A stretch of 64,000 bases of DNA, from NCBI GenBank assembly GCA_025331445.1, contig JAIWNE010000097.1, positions 1 to 64,000 on the forward strand, read 5' to 3'. This document shows, piece after piece, positions 39,082 to 51,269 of the stretch. A program made the position numbers and the translations under genes. Position 1 is the first letter of the stretch. Each line of letters opens with the position of its first letter. Source of the stretch: Blakeslea trispora (Eukaryota > Mucoromycota > Mucoromycetes > Mucorales > Choanephoraceae). A model generated the notes under the pieces. That model saw nothing but the letters and a program-made list of their open reading frames with translations, was not told the DNA's origin and did not search any database.

Positions 39082-40303
39082 TCAAGTTTGATTGCCTAAT
39101 CTTTTACGAGCCTTTATTTTTATATACGTAGAGATGACATTGTTAGAAGCATGATGCGAATTACTATATCTCGAAATAGAAATAGAGAGAAAAAAAGAAA
39201 CAAGAGATAAAAACTGGGAAACAACTTACCATTTCTAGAGTGCGACTTTGATAACTTTTTCCTGCTGTCGTTGCTGTTGAAGCACCCACACCAGCTGATT
39301 GAGCATAACTTTCTGCTTTAATAGGGTCCAGAATCCCTGTACCATGCTTGCCGAGTCCTTCACCTTTCTTCCAGCCCATCTGTAACAACATACGTGCACC
39401 CTTATTGTTATCACTAATAGGTACATGCATTGATGCCTTGGGTAAGGCTTCACTATTTTCCCCCAATATGAAAAAGAAAGTCATTAGGATTGTCTTTTCT
39501 GATTGATAGATATGGACTTACATTTCATTAGGCACAGGCAATTGTCTGGAAGCAAGAGGAGGTGAAGGTGACATGACAGGTTTCTCGGGTTGTCCATAAG
39601 CCTGTCTTCTTTCTGCAGCTCGATTACGATACTAATGAACTTGATTCTTAGTGCTTAGTTTTCTATATATAAAAACAGGTTCGCTGTACCTCTGAAGATG
39701 GTTGTTCTGCTATTTTCATTTGTAAATCTTGTTCTGATTTCATAAAACTTATCTTTAATTTAGCCTTATTGACAACAGCAGTGTCATTGAGGTTTTTCTA
39801 GTGTTTTGAATTGTCAATCTATCTTGATTGTTTTTTACATGAAATATGAGGGGACATTACTTTGTGGAGCTCTGAAATAGCTTGATGTTTCTCTAGATCA
39901 GGTCTTGACTTGAATTTACGCTGGCAGAGTATACAGGTCAAGCCAACCAAGTCTAAATAATCATGACGAGCCTGTTCTATTTCCTCTTCCACTTGTCTTT
40001 CTTGCTTGAGTTCTTCCTTTTTTCTGTTCCATTTCTCTAGTTGGTGATGAATCTAGCCTAGTGTGAGTTGAAGTCTCTTTCTTTCTTTCTGTCATAATAA
40101 TAAACCTTTTTAGCAGCAATAGGAGGCACACTGTCTTTTTCTGTACGCTTTCGTTTGCGTTCTTCTAGAGTGTCTGTCTTGATGGTATTCAGAACTGGAG
40201 TCGATTCTGACTCGGTCTGTTTATCTGTCTCTGATGAGTCTTTGTTCTCGAGTTTAGAACGAATGAGAAACTTGAATGCAGGTTTTTGTTGTTGATTGAA
40301 CAT
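39082..40303 (-). CDS. C2H2 and G-patch protein, RBM5/RBM10 C-terminal type
   Basis: Six exons: 40303-40106, 40052-39861, 39797-39690, 39631-39522, 39452-39230 and 39111-39082; 286 residues. A C2H2 finger (CILCQRKFKSRPDLEKHQ) precedes YRNRAAERRQAYG and a G-patch (GARMLLQMGWKKGEGLGKHG, then GILDPIKAE). This order matches the C-terminal part of the splicing regulators RBM5 and RBM10, but the RNA-recognition motifs of those proteins are absent, as in short fungal forms. A role in pre-mRNA splicing is inferred. I placed a short last exon because ARKRLGNQT after LEM restores the family-like end. The gene converges with SET2, stop codons 78 bp apart. Confidence 0.8.
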
Positions 40304-41917
40304 AATAATAATATTAGTAGAACAAAAAAAGAAAACAAACTGGACTTGGATTTCAAAATTCCCATTCAAATACTCAGGGAGAAAAAAAAAAAAAAAAGGG
40401 AAGAATGGTGGTGTTTTGGTTGCTGGGCTCCTTTTTCTTTGTTTTTTCATTCAAATGAGCTTCCTTCAATTGCAGCGTATTTTGTAAACATTTCTTTAGA
40501 ACAGAGTGGTCAATGTAAGGCCTTCTTCTTTGACTCGATTTGAATTTTTTTTTGTTCTTTTCCTTGCGTACAATAGTCTATTTAAGAAGTGTTTCTATTC
40601 TCCAAAAGTGCTACTCTTCTATTATATACTCTTCACTAGAATGGTCATTTTAGCACTTGAAGCAATAAGTTCGAAAGGGGATTGTTATTCTCAAATTCAG
40701 AATGCCTTTAAATTGAGTGATTTACTGTAACCATTTTTGCATCAGCCTACCTTCCACTTTTTTTTTTAAGCAGGGAACAGAAATTCCCATTGAATCATTT
40801 CTATGAATTCTAAAATTGGCATTCTTCTGTGCAGTCGCTGAAGAGGTGAGCTTTTTTGGAGAATAAATTCCTCATTGTATGCAAAAGTTTATATGAAGAA
40901 GCAAAAGGCTGCAAAGAAGCTATTCTATGGAATCTGTCTGTTTCCAAACAGGCCATCGCATCAAGCAACAAAGAGTCTGATAACTGAATGATAAATAGCA
41001 TACACAGACACAGATACAGTTTCGTGCAACAAAGACTGGTATCTTCTCTTTTTGTGTTGATCTTCCTTTTTGGTTTAGGCTATTGCAAAAAAAAAAAAAA
41101 GGTGGAATTGTCAATAGGCACCTAAACCTTCTTTCGACAATCTATTGATAGACCCAAAAAAAAACAGGAACAGAAAAAGCTTCTTTTTTAGAAAAACATG
41201 CATGCGTTTCCTGTTGAAATCATCAGCTATAAATATACTTTAGGGAGGAAAAAGTGGACATTGTTGTCTCATGAAATAGGGATGCTCAAATGTCAGGGTT
41301 GCTGACAATCATCTATTCAATGCCTTTATCCAATAGCAACTAAAGAATCATGCTATTCTATCAGCAATAGATTTCCATGTGCTCTTTTTCTCTCAAAGCT
41401 CAATACAATCATTTCAATCTTTTACATTCTCACCGGGAAATGCATGGCTTCTTAAAAGCCTGATTTGAACAATAGAGATTTCATGCTTACAAGTCAAGTA
41501 ACAAGAACTGTCTTACAGTTGATGTTCTTGAAGTCCCTTTTTTTTTCTAACTAGTATTGAAAGATCTACAAGTTGATTTTTGATTATTCATGATAGCCAT
41601 CATTTCACCCATGATATGCCTTGAGTGCTTTCTTGTAACGTTTTGATCTATTCTTTTATCTGACAGATCACAACTTGCTTTTTTTTTTCTTTCTGTTATG
41701 AAGGCGATAATTCCTGTTGTTTGAATGATCGTCTATTTGTTTTCATAGATGCTGTAACAAGATAAAACTTTACTCGAGAAAACAAGGATGCCGAGCCAAA
41801 CCATTTGGATAAACTTTATCCGGTAACATCAAATAAGGAGATTCGGTGTTGAAATAGCTTTAAACTATTTTTCACCTTCTCTCTCTCTCTTTTCTCTCTC
41901 TCTTAAATCTCATCATC
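40304..41917. other. divergent intergenic region, no gene seen
   Basis: About 1.6 kb of AT-rich sequence with poly-A/T tracts. Short frames lack family resemblance. The last 40 bases are a CTCTCT/T tract just ahead of the downstream start codon. Confidence 0.5.
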
Positions 41918-43148
41918 ATGCAATTGAAGCTATTACTGATACTTGGTCTTATTTCAGCACAAGTAAATGCCCTAAATCTTGGGGATAAATGTGATCCCAC
42001 ACCACTTTATCGGTATGTGTGTGTGTGTTGATTTGATAGCTATCCTATTCTGACCATCTTTACTATCCTCAAAATTATAGAGAAAGTTGGCAATACAGTG
42101 ATTCATGTAGTAATGTCTATCTGTTTTGCGACCCCACAACAAGCACATGTAATTATAAAGGATGCTCTAATGCAGATTATATTCCAGAGTAAGTTTCTTT
42201 TCTTTTCTTCCATCTCATTTTCACTCATCCTCTCTCTCTTTTTTTTTTTTTTTTCTTAAGCTGGGATGTGAAAGTGAGGGCTTTACCAACAAGATGTAAC
42301 ATGTCGACTTATTGTCCAGATAATAATTCACAATGTATGCCAGCTTTAGCAACAGGTCAACATTGTGAGATTGTAAGCAGATAAACAAAAAAAAAAAGCA
42401 GACATGTTCTACAGACTAAACGCTTCAACAATACATAGCAAAGAGATGATGAATGTGCTGACAATAACGCTGTCTGTTTAAATTCAACTTGCTTTGTCAA
42501 AGGGGCACCATTGGGTGGTAACTGTGGTTCTGATTTGTAAGAGCACTGTCTATAAATAGAAGATGTGTTATTTAACTCGTTATTAATAGAACAGTTTACA
42601 TGACTTATGATGCAGCTGGAGATGGATTTCAACAGACAATCATTCGAGACAATTGTACAGAAGGAACATACTGTAATGATGCACTCTGTATTGAATCCAA
42701 GGTGCTTGGGTCTGTTTGTCAACAAGATCGAGAATGTCTATCAGGTACCTGTTCCAATAATGGTATTTGCATCAATGGACCCGAGGTGTTTCACAAGATT
42801 CAGCCTTGGTTATGGGGAGTTCTGGGAGCTTCTGTTGTGGTCTTTGTGTGTTTGGTACTTGGACTGTTATGGATATTGCATCGATACCAATCAAAGAAGG
42901 AGCATGAAAAGATCACCAAATTCTTTGGCGATAACCAAGAGTTTGCCAAATACGCTTTAATGAACGATGACGACTATTCGGATTACGATGGTGATTCTAG
43001 AGCCAATCAGCCTTTGAACGACAACAGAAGCCTTGTTTATTTGACTACACCTGATTATCGATTATCACAAGCTTTGACGGTGGGTAGTCGAAATGCATCG
43101 TCCAGTGCACTCAACATCAGTACCCCTCATTTATCTCCCAGAAGTTAA
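41918..43148 (+). CDS. cysteine-rich single-pass (type I) membrane protein
   Basis: Five exons: 41918-42012, 42081-42188, 42261-42372, 42439-42536 and 42590-43148; 323 residues. A signal peptide (MQLKLLLILGLISAQVNA) is followed by about 190 lumenal or extracellular residues with more than 20 cysteines and several N-glycosylation sequons (NMS, NNS, NST, NCT). One membrane helix follows (WLWGVLGASVVVFVCLVLGL), then a basic stop-transfer HRYQSKKEHEK and a roughly 100-residue acidic, Ser/Asn-rich cytoplasmic tail. I know similar cysteine-rich proteins in mucoralean fungi but no assigned function. A surface sensor or wall-associated protein is possible but unproved. Confidence 0.8.
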
Positions 43149-44374
<1,226 letters not shown>

Positions 44375-46116
44375 ATGAATTTGGAGTTATTAGGTAATAG
44401 AGCCTTTCTTTTCTTTTTTTAAATAGGTTGAAATAACTGATCTTTGCTACATCAGATCCTTGGGTACAAGAATACCCTCAAGTCATTGAAGAAACTTTAG
44501 AGGATGGATTTGTGTTGAATTGCAAGTTCAATAGACGCGGTACTCTGTTAGCAGCTGGCTGTCTTGACGGACGTTGTGTTGTTTGGGATTTTGACACAAA
44601 AGGTGTTTCGCGTAATCTGATAGGTCATGTAAAGCCTGTTGCTAGCACAAGGTAAGGGGGGGTCTCTTGTATAAAGAGATCTTGAACTGATCACGCTTCC
44701 AGTTGGTCACATAATGGCCGCTACTTGTTATCTGCTTCCAAAGACTGGACATGTATCTATTGGGACTTGGTGAATGGTACAAAAAAGGCAAAGATTCGAT
44801 TTGACACAGCATTGATGATGGCCCATATGCATCCAAAGAACAAGTAAGCTAAATATTGCTCTCTCGATCTTCCATCACACACATACACACACACTCAACT
44901 AGATATACGTATATCTCAGTCAACGATTTATAGCTGCCTTGTTTCAAGAAAAACCTGTCATTGTAGATATTGAGAATGATAGTTATGTCAAGACAGTTTT
45001 ACCGACGGAAGCAGAAGATGATTCAAATACAAAAGCGTATGTCATTCTTTTTTTTTTTTTGCCTAAAGGAGGATATATACATTGATATTAACCATCTTGT
45101 TATTCAAGCTCATTTTATGTCACTGCAATAGCTTGGAATAAGACAGGCAGTCGAATATACACAGGAACATCCAAGGGGCATTTTAACATTATTGATGTTG
45201 AATCAAACAAGGTCATTACACAGAGCAAATACAGGGCTTTTTAAAAGAAAAATGAAACTAAATGAGGGTTGTAGATTGTCTATAGTATGCGTATCACAAG
45301 CACAACGATCAGAAGCATTCAAATCAGTCGAAACGGAAGGTAATCTAGAACCAAAACTTAAATTGACACGTGTATGCTGATAGTTTTTTTTTTAATAGAG
45401 ACATGTTGATCAACGGAAATGACCGTGTCATACGTTATTATAGAGTGGATGAAGACACAGGCATTCCGGAACTATGCAACAAATTTCAAGATTTAGTCAA
45501 TCGTATTCAATGGAGTCAGAGTTGTTTCAGTGCAGATGGTGAATTCGTGATTGGCGGATCAGGACACCGAGCCGAACACAACATTTACATTTGGGACAAA
45601 AACATGGGCAATCTCGTCAAGATCCTTGAGGGACCCAAAGAGCCCTTGGATGATATTGCTTGGCACCCTGTCCGACCTGTGATTGGATCCGTCAGTAGTT
45701 TTGGTAATATCTACTTGTGGACCTGTAAGCACGAAGAGAACTGGAGTGCATTTGCGCCTGACTTTATTGAACTCGAGGAGAATTTGGAATATGAAGAAAA
45801 GGAAGATGAATTTGATGTGGTGCCTGAAGATGAAAAGGCAAACCGAAAGCAAGTAGATGAGGATATTCCTGTAGACGTGACTACGTGTGATGTTATTCAG
45901 GCCTTTGTCGATTCGGATCAAGAGGATGGGGATACTGAAGTGTTCTATCTCTCTCCTTTACCGTTCGAGGAGGAAGATGAACATGGCAATAAGGCAGATC
46001 ATTTGAGTAGTGATGAGGAATTCGCCAAGAAATCCATCAAGAAGAAATACCTGAAAAGAAAGAGAAAAACCATGGACTCGTTAGAAGAAAGGTCTAAAAA
46101 GGCACTCAAAAAATAA
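44375..46116 (+). CDS. SWD1: COMPASS subunit Swd1/RbBP5 (WD40 protein)
   Basis: Seven exons: 44375-44393, 44456-44651, 44703-44843, 44920-45036, 45109-45211, 45275-45339 and 45399-46116; 452 residues. It starts MNLELLDPW like RbBP5 and has WD repeats such as LAAGCLDGRCVVWDF and LLSASKDWTCIYWDLVNGTK. After the propeller comes an acidic hinge (EDEFDVVPEDEKANRK) and a basic tail KKKYLKRKRK. Swd1 belongs to the core of the histone H3K4 methyltransferase complex. Exon 6 was found by phase and by the family-like RITSTTIRSIQISRNGRDML. It is one of four chromatin or elongation genes in the central block. Confidence 0.9.
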
Positions 46117-46314
46117 ATATTGAGAGACTTCATGTTGAAGAAGGTTTTGCAAAGAAATAATATCTGCTTGAATTGGGATTTTTTTTTTCATCTTGTGGAT
46201 TTTACTGAGCACCATCATGGTGTGTTTAAAGAAAGGAAATCAAAACTAATTCTTTTTTTCTTTATTTTGTTTGCTAAGGATAATACACACAATGCTTTAT
46301 ATAAAATAGACCTT

Positions 46315-47332
46315 TTAGTTGGCGGCATTAAAGTATTCTTGAGAGCCCTTGGGGTCAGGCTTGATCGTCTTTTCACCCTTGCTCCAGTTAGCAGGACAGA
46401 CTTCACCATGTTCATCTGTAAACTTGATAGCCTCAATCACTCTCAAAGTTTCATCCACAGAACGACCAATGGGTAAATCGTGAACTGTAGCTGTACGAAG
46501 GATACCCTTAGGATCAATGATAAACAAACCACGAAGAGCTAAACCTTCTTCAGGAATCAAAACTAATTCAATAAAAAGAGAGAGAGTCAATAAAACCCCA
46601 TATAGAGTTCTATGGTAGATTGAACAAACCATTGTAGCTGGTAGAGATTTCCTTCTTGATATCAGAGACTGTAGAGCATGGCATTAAAACAAAGGAAAGA
46701 ACAAAAAAGTATGTGTAACTTACCAAGAGGAATCTTGATGTTGCCAATACCACCTTGCTTTCTAGGAATATTGGTCCAAGCTATCATTGCGTGTGAAGAC
46801 AAGAACTATTAAAAAAAAGCACTCCTCCCCCATGGATCCCACTTACCCAAATGGGAAAAGACATTGCTTCAGAAAAAATTGCATAAGCTACAAACGGTAA
46901 TCATTCAATGAATCAACTACTTACTCAACACTGATACCAATCACATCAGCACCCAACTTTTTGAATTCATCGATTCTATCGCTGAAAGCAAGCAATTCAG
47001 TAGGACAAACAAATGTGAAATCAGCAGGGTAAAAGACCAAGACCTTGAAACCCTTAAAGTCAGATAAAGAAACCTCCTTAAATTCACCATCCACAAGAGC
47101 ATTGGCAGTCCATTCAGGAGCAGGGTCTAAGTATTATCTGTCAGAAAAAAAAAAGAAGCATATTGTTTTTCTTACGTTGAACAGTAGCGCGCTTGGTTTC
47201 AATATTATGCAAGAAACGAATAGCTGTAGGTCTGATGACAGACTTTTGAGCTACTGAAATAGCAGGACGAACAGAGACACTGGCAGTAACGCGAGGAGCA
47301 AGAGAAGCAGCGATACGACGAGCAGCAAACAT
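46315..47332 (-). CDS. mitochondrial 2-Cys peroxiredoxin
   Basis: Six exons: 47332-47176, 47126-46925, 46866-46847 (20 nt), 46780-46724, 46668-46630 and 46562-46315; 240 residues. The first 45 residues are rich in Ala, Arg and Ser without acidic residues, a mitochondrial targeting peptide. The peroxidatic Cys is in [10 protein letters not shown] (about residue 92) and the resolving Cys in GEVCPANW (about 212), making it a typical 2-Cys AhpC/Prx1 enzyme. [15 protein letters not shown] spans the joined small exons and confirms them. It reduces hydrogen peroxide and organic peroxides using thioredoxin. It shares a 203-bp divergent promoter with the FYR gene. Confidence 0.92.
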
Positions 47333-47456
47333 TTTTATTTTTTGACGTAAAAAAAAAAGAGAGAAAAAAGAAAAATAAATGCTGCCTGACTTTTTTGATT
47401 TTTTTTTTCATTTCCAGATTGGACAGATGTTGACACAAAGTGGTTCTCAGGGCCAA

Positions 47457-47488
47457 AACGCGCTGTGGAACGCGCTATTAGAAACGCG
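47457..47488. promoter_or_regulatory. triple AACGCG motif in a divergent promoter
   Basis: Three AACGCG copies start at 47457, 47469 and 47483 in the 203-bp gap between the peroxiredoxin and FYR start codons. CpG-rich repeats stand out in this AT-rich DNA. ACGCG is the core of the cell-cycle MCB element bound by MBF-type factors; that link is an inference. Confidence 0.45.
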
Positions 47489-47535
47489 ACTTTCGTTTTT
47501 TCTCTCTTTCGTTTTTTTTTTTTTCTTCAATTAAA

Positions 47536-48628
47536 ATGACTACATCCGATTTCAGGTAATAAAAAAGCAAAAGAAAACAAAATAAGCATGGATAGTTAAG
47601 ACATACCCAATAGCAATTATGAACTCAAACGAAAGCTAAATATCCAGGAGAATGAAAATCTCTTGAAAGAGTTGGGCTTAAATGGTCTTAAAGAAGGCAT
47701 AGCAGCTGTAAGGTATCCCCCCTCCTTTTTTTTTTCTTGCATAGTTTTGTTCCATGTAGACAAAAGACTCATCGAGTGTCTCAAGGATATTCCAAACATA
47801 CAAATAGAGAAAAAGAAAAGACGTGTGATTAGCTACAACAAAAAATCATCAGTGAATGTAAAGGCACCTGCCCGGCTTTCTAGACGCCTTCGTGGTGAAG
47901 TACCTATTGAACATGTAATATGCTTCAACATCATGAAAGACAATGAACTCATTGCTTTGTTAGTTTGAACTGGACGACATTCTGGATGACAACGATCGAG
48001 TCAAACAACTGGAAATTGCAGAAAACAAAAAAGAACAAGAGATCTCGATCATCAACAGTTTGCCTGATACCATTTCGGTCCCCTTCACCTTAAGAAGTAT
48101 AGGCACTACTGTTTGGTCTCTAGGTGAACTCATCCAAGGCAAAGGAAGATCGAAAGCTTGGAGTAGTCGTGGTGTAAGATACATTAGAAAACATAAAAGT
48201 CCATTCAACTGACGAAAAAAGCTTAAACAGTGTAAATACAAACATCCTTATCCCATTGGCTATAGAGCAACAAAATCACATTTTGGCAATGATTATACCA
48301 TGGGCATCTTGTCTCCTGAAAAAGAAGGAGAGGGGCCTGTCTTTACTGTTCAACACAAAAGCACTATCTGGAAAGGACCTACACCGACAGCACCTTGGAC
48401 TGAAGCCTGTATTCGAAGTCGATCCTCTCAAACGCGTGTCAGTGGTCCATTGGTAAAAGAAAAAAAAGAGTGATTTTAGATGCAATCTTGAGAAACGTTT
48501 TTTTTCTTATTTTAATGAATTAGTTTTTTGGATTCTCTGATCCATTCACAATGAAAGCAATCGAGCAAATGGAAGGATATCAAGCATCAAGTCTGCCTGA
48601 AATGGATAGTAAAGAAAGCGATTGTTAA
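47536..48628 (+). CDS. FYR-domain (FYRN/FYRC) nuclear protein
   Basis: About six exons: 47536-47555, 47614 to about 47707, about 47788-47914, 47964-48173, 48231-48452 and 48524-48628. The N-terminal part has a charged helix (NIQENENLLKELGL) and basic KKKRRVISYNKK. The C-terminal part reads HPYPIGYRATKSHF and GPVFTV (FYRN-like), then TPTAPWTEACIRSR and SGPLFFGFSDPF (FYRC-like). FYR domains occur in chromatin proteins such as MLL and TBRG1, so a nuclear role is inferred. The second intron is uncertain: donor 47708 keeps the frame, but the acceptor could be at either of two nearby sites. The stop codon overlaps the stop of the converging GTR1 gene. Confidence 0.7.
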
Positions 48629-49867
48629 GTGGATTCTAACTGTTCAAAGCATTTCCTTGCAGCAGCAATATTGACCTGAATAGCAGCAGACGCTTTTTTT
48701 TTTTTGGAGAAACGAAATCAGAATAAAATAGATGGCTCTCTACTGTCACTTACTAATACTTGTATCAGAGATAATTAACAATACACTTGTATTGGTGGTT
48801 AAGGTGTCAAAAAAGGCTGTGAAATTGCTACCCTTGATTTCCATCTGCCTTGAATAAGCTTCTTTCCTTTAGAAAAAGTCTTAATATGTCTCTTTTTCTT
48901 TATCATCTCTCTCTCTCTCTTTTTTACCGTGTACATAGATTAAACTGCTTAATGATACTACTGATTTTCTCAAATCGATGTATATCAGGATGATCTATAG
49001 TAGCTGCATTTGCAATGACTAAAAAAGTGGTTTTGTCAAACAAGACCACTTCATCTGCTCCACATATCTGGCAAAAGCCATCTAGGCTAGTCTGTATAGA
49101 TGCCATGTTGGGTATCAAGTGATGGATAATACTAGCCCAAGCCTTGGCCTAGGTTATTAAAGCGATAAAAAAAAAGCGAATAAAAATGAATAGTTACTGC
49201 ATAAAGTGTCTCATCCCAGATGGATGTCTGGAAGACTTTGATCTGAATAGGTTCTGATCTGACCTGTAGTTCCTGCTGTTGTCTTTCAAATAACTGTGCA
49301 ACCCACATAAGTTACGCATTTCTCTCATTCTTATACAGGCTTACTTTCTCTCGTTTATCTTCTTGGATGAGATCCATTTTATGCATCAAACAAAACACAA
49401 TGGCTTTGGGTGAGTGAATCAAGATGGATTCCAGACAAGACTGATAATAATGAATGTCTTTGTCTAGTTCTGCACTAATGGCATCAAACACATAGATCAG
49501 TACATGTACATCTTTAAATATCACATCTTGATTATCTGTCAGATAACCATGAAAACTCTCATCTTGACTAATTGAAAACATGAGATTCAAGTGAGGTCTG
49601 TCAAACAAACACATACCCGCCACAATCCCATATATTGAGACAAAGATTGCCTATAAATTGTACGTGCACCTGGTTATTCCATAGTACTATATAAGCTAAT
49701 TTTTTAGTTTGATTGTTTATATGCCTATAAGCGAACAATGGACCTGTTGGTTCGAGATCTCGAGTTTTCTTGGCTACATTGTTGTGAAAGATGATGGACT
49801 GCATGGAAGTTTTGCCTGCACCACCTCTCCCCATTAACAATACTTTTTTAGGCTGTCTCAACTGCAT
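48625..49867 (-). CDS. GTR1: Rag-type GTPase Gtr1/RagA
   Basis: Seven exons: 49867-49744, 49686-49617, 49567-49345, 49293-49198, 49148-48928, 48866-48754 and 48692-48625; 304 residues, close to yeast Gtr1. The P-loop is [10 protein letters not shown], switch II is NIWDCGGQDSF and the guanine-specificity motif HKMDLIQED. The C-terminal roadblock-like half includes [33 protein letters not shown] and [13 protein letters not shown]. Gtr1 with Gtr2 signals amino-acid sufficiency to TORC1 at the vacuole. A simple open frame ends after FNLCTR, but splicing at 48927 restores the expected C-terminus. The last four coding bases overlap the FYR gene on the other strand. Confidence 0.9.
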
Positions 49868-50264
49868 ATGAGTATCTATATAAAATAGAGAGAAATAATA
49901 ATAAAATGATCGCGTGATACACTTATTGCTCCAATTCTTAATTTAGATCATCATTGAATGAACAATAAGCTGACCATCATTGATTTGGTGCGCAACAGCC
50001 CTTAAAAAAAGGGACATAAAATTCGCAATGAAAGATATATGCTGAAGAAAGCATCTATCTGGGATTCAATCAACCAATAGCTAGGCTGTAATAAGCAATT
50101 GGATAGTAGACGCCAAAAAAGAGTCAATTGCTTATGGTTGCGTAGTAACCTACTACCTGTATGAACTGAGCTTGAAAAAAAAAGTAAGCTCACCTGTAAT
50201 CCTTTTTTTTCTATTTTTTTTTTTATCTTCTTTTTCTCTGTTACATTACTAATATAAAAAAAAA
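49868..50264. promoter_or_regulatory. divergent promoter region GTR1/ISA1
   Basis: 397 bp between two divergent start codons with no coding signal. The right end has long T runs and a T/C tract upstream of the ISA1 ATG. No clear TATA box was seen. Confidence 0.45.
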
Positions 50265-50777
50265 ATGCCAATCGGTGCTGTCGTAAAACAAGCTGCTGCC
50301 AACTCGTTAAAGAATTCTAGCTCTCGATTGCGTTTGAGAAAAGCTGCACTTACACTGGTAAGTTTGACATGAACTTGTTTTTTTTTATCAGATCTAACTT
50401 TTTTTTTTGACAGACACCAGCAGCTGTTTCCCGACTCAAAACACTGACTGAAGGTCCAACACCTCAATACCTTCGAGTGGGAGTAAAGCAGAAGGGCTGT
50501 TCAGGCAATTCATACGATCTGCAATTTACAGATCACAAGGGCAAGTTTGACGAAATTGTAAACCAGGATGGTAAGTCATGAAATAAATCATGTCGTTTTT
50601 ATTATTGAGCTTTCTCTCTGTAAACTAGGTGTTACAGTACTTGTTGACTCAAAAGCACTCATCACCATCTTGGGAAGCGAAATGGACTATGTTCAGGACA
50701 AACTTTCAGAGCATTTCGTATTCAATAACCCTAATGCAAAGGGTACCTGTGGCTGTGGGGAATCTTTTGCCGTATAA
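50265..50777 (+). CDS. ISA1: iron-sulfur assembly protein Isa1/ISCA1
   Basis: Three exons, 50265-50357, 50414-50570 and 50629-50777; 132 residues. The N-terminal 30 residues are basic and Ser/Ala-rich, suggesting mitochondrial import. The A-type scaffold signature is visible: AVSRLKTL, LRVGVKQKGCSGNSYDL with the first conserved Cys, and the C-terminal GTCGCGESF with the other two. Isa1 matures mitochondrial [4Fe-4S] proteins together with Isa2. A CT repeat follows the stop codon. Confidence 0.94.
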
Positions 50778-51197
50778 ATTGTTCTCTCTCTCTCTCTCTC
50801 TCTTTTATAACTAGAATAATCTACCTATTTATGCGCACATACACAATCACTCTAGACATATTCAATTAGCTTGTTCGTATAATCATACCATTTCACTTAC
50901 ATAAGACTGTAAATAAAATCGATTTGAAAAAAAAAATGTGGGGTAGACAATGTTGAATGACACAAATGCACTTGAGATCCAAAACTGTATTGTTTCTGAA
51001 TTGACAATTCGCTATACTACAACAAAGTATGGCACATCATAAAAGGGGCATCGCCTTATGTTTCAAGTCAATTCCCTCTACCATCATTAGAGTCTATATC
51101 TCCAACGAATTGACTTCAAGCCTGGTGCTTTTTTTACCTTGAACAGTCTGCCCTGCAGCTTAAAAATCTAATCTCCGCTCTTGAAAATAATAAAAGA
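50778..51197. other. intergenic region, no gene seen
   Basis: 420 bp. It carries AATAAA-like signals near 50910 for the ISA1 transcript and no other recognised element. Confidence 0.5.
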
Positions 51198-51269
51198 AGG
51201 TCCCACCGAGAATCGAACTCGGATCACCGGATTCAAAGACCGATATGATAACCATTACACTATGGAACC
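51198..51269 (-). tRNA. tRNA-Gln (anticodon TTG)
   Basis: The minus strand folds as a full cloverleaf: acceptor GGTTCCA with TGGGACC, D arm with GTGTAATGGTTA, anticodon loop CTTTGAA (anticodon TTG) and T arm GAGTTCGATTCTC. No intron. A variant of the eukaryotic tRNA-Gln consensus starting GGTTCCAT. Confidence 0.95.

Noticed and set aside
48924..49148. GTR1 ending after FNLCTR as a truncated GTPase
   Set aside because: A good donor at 48927 and two further exons restore the conserved Rag C-terminus in frame.
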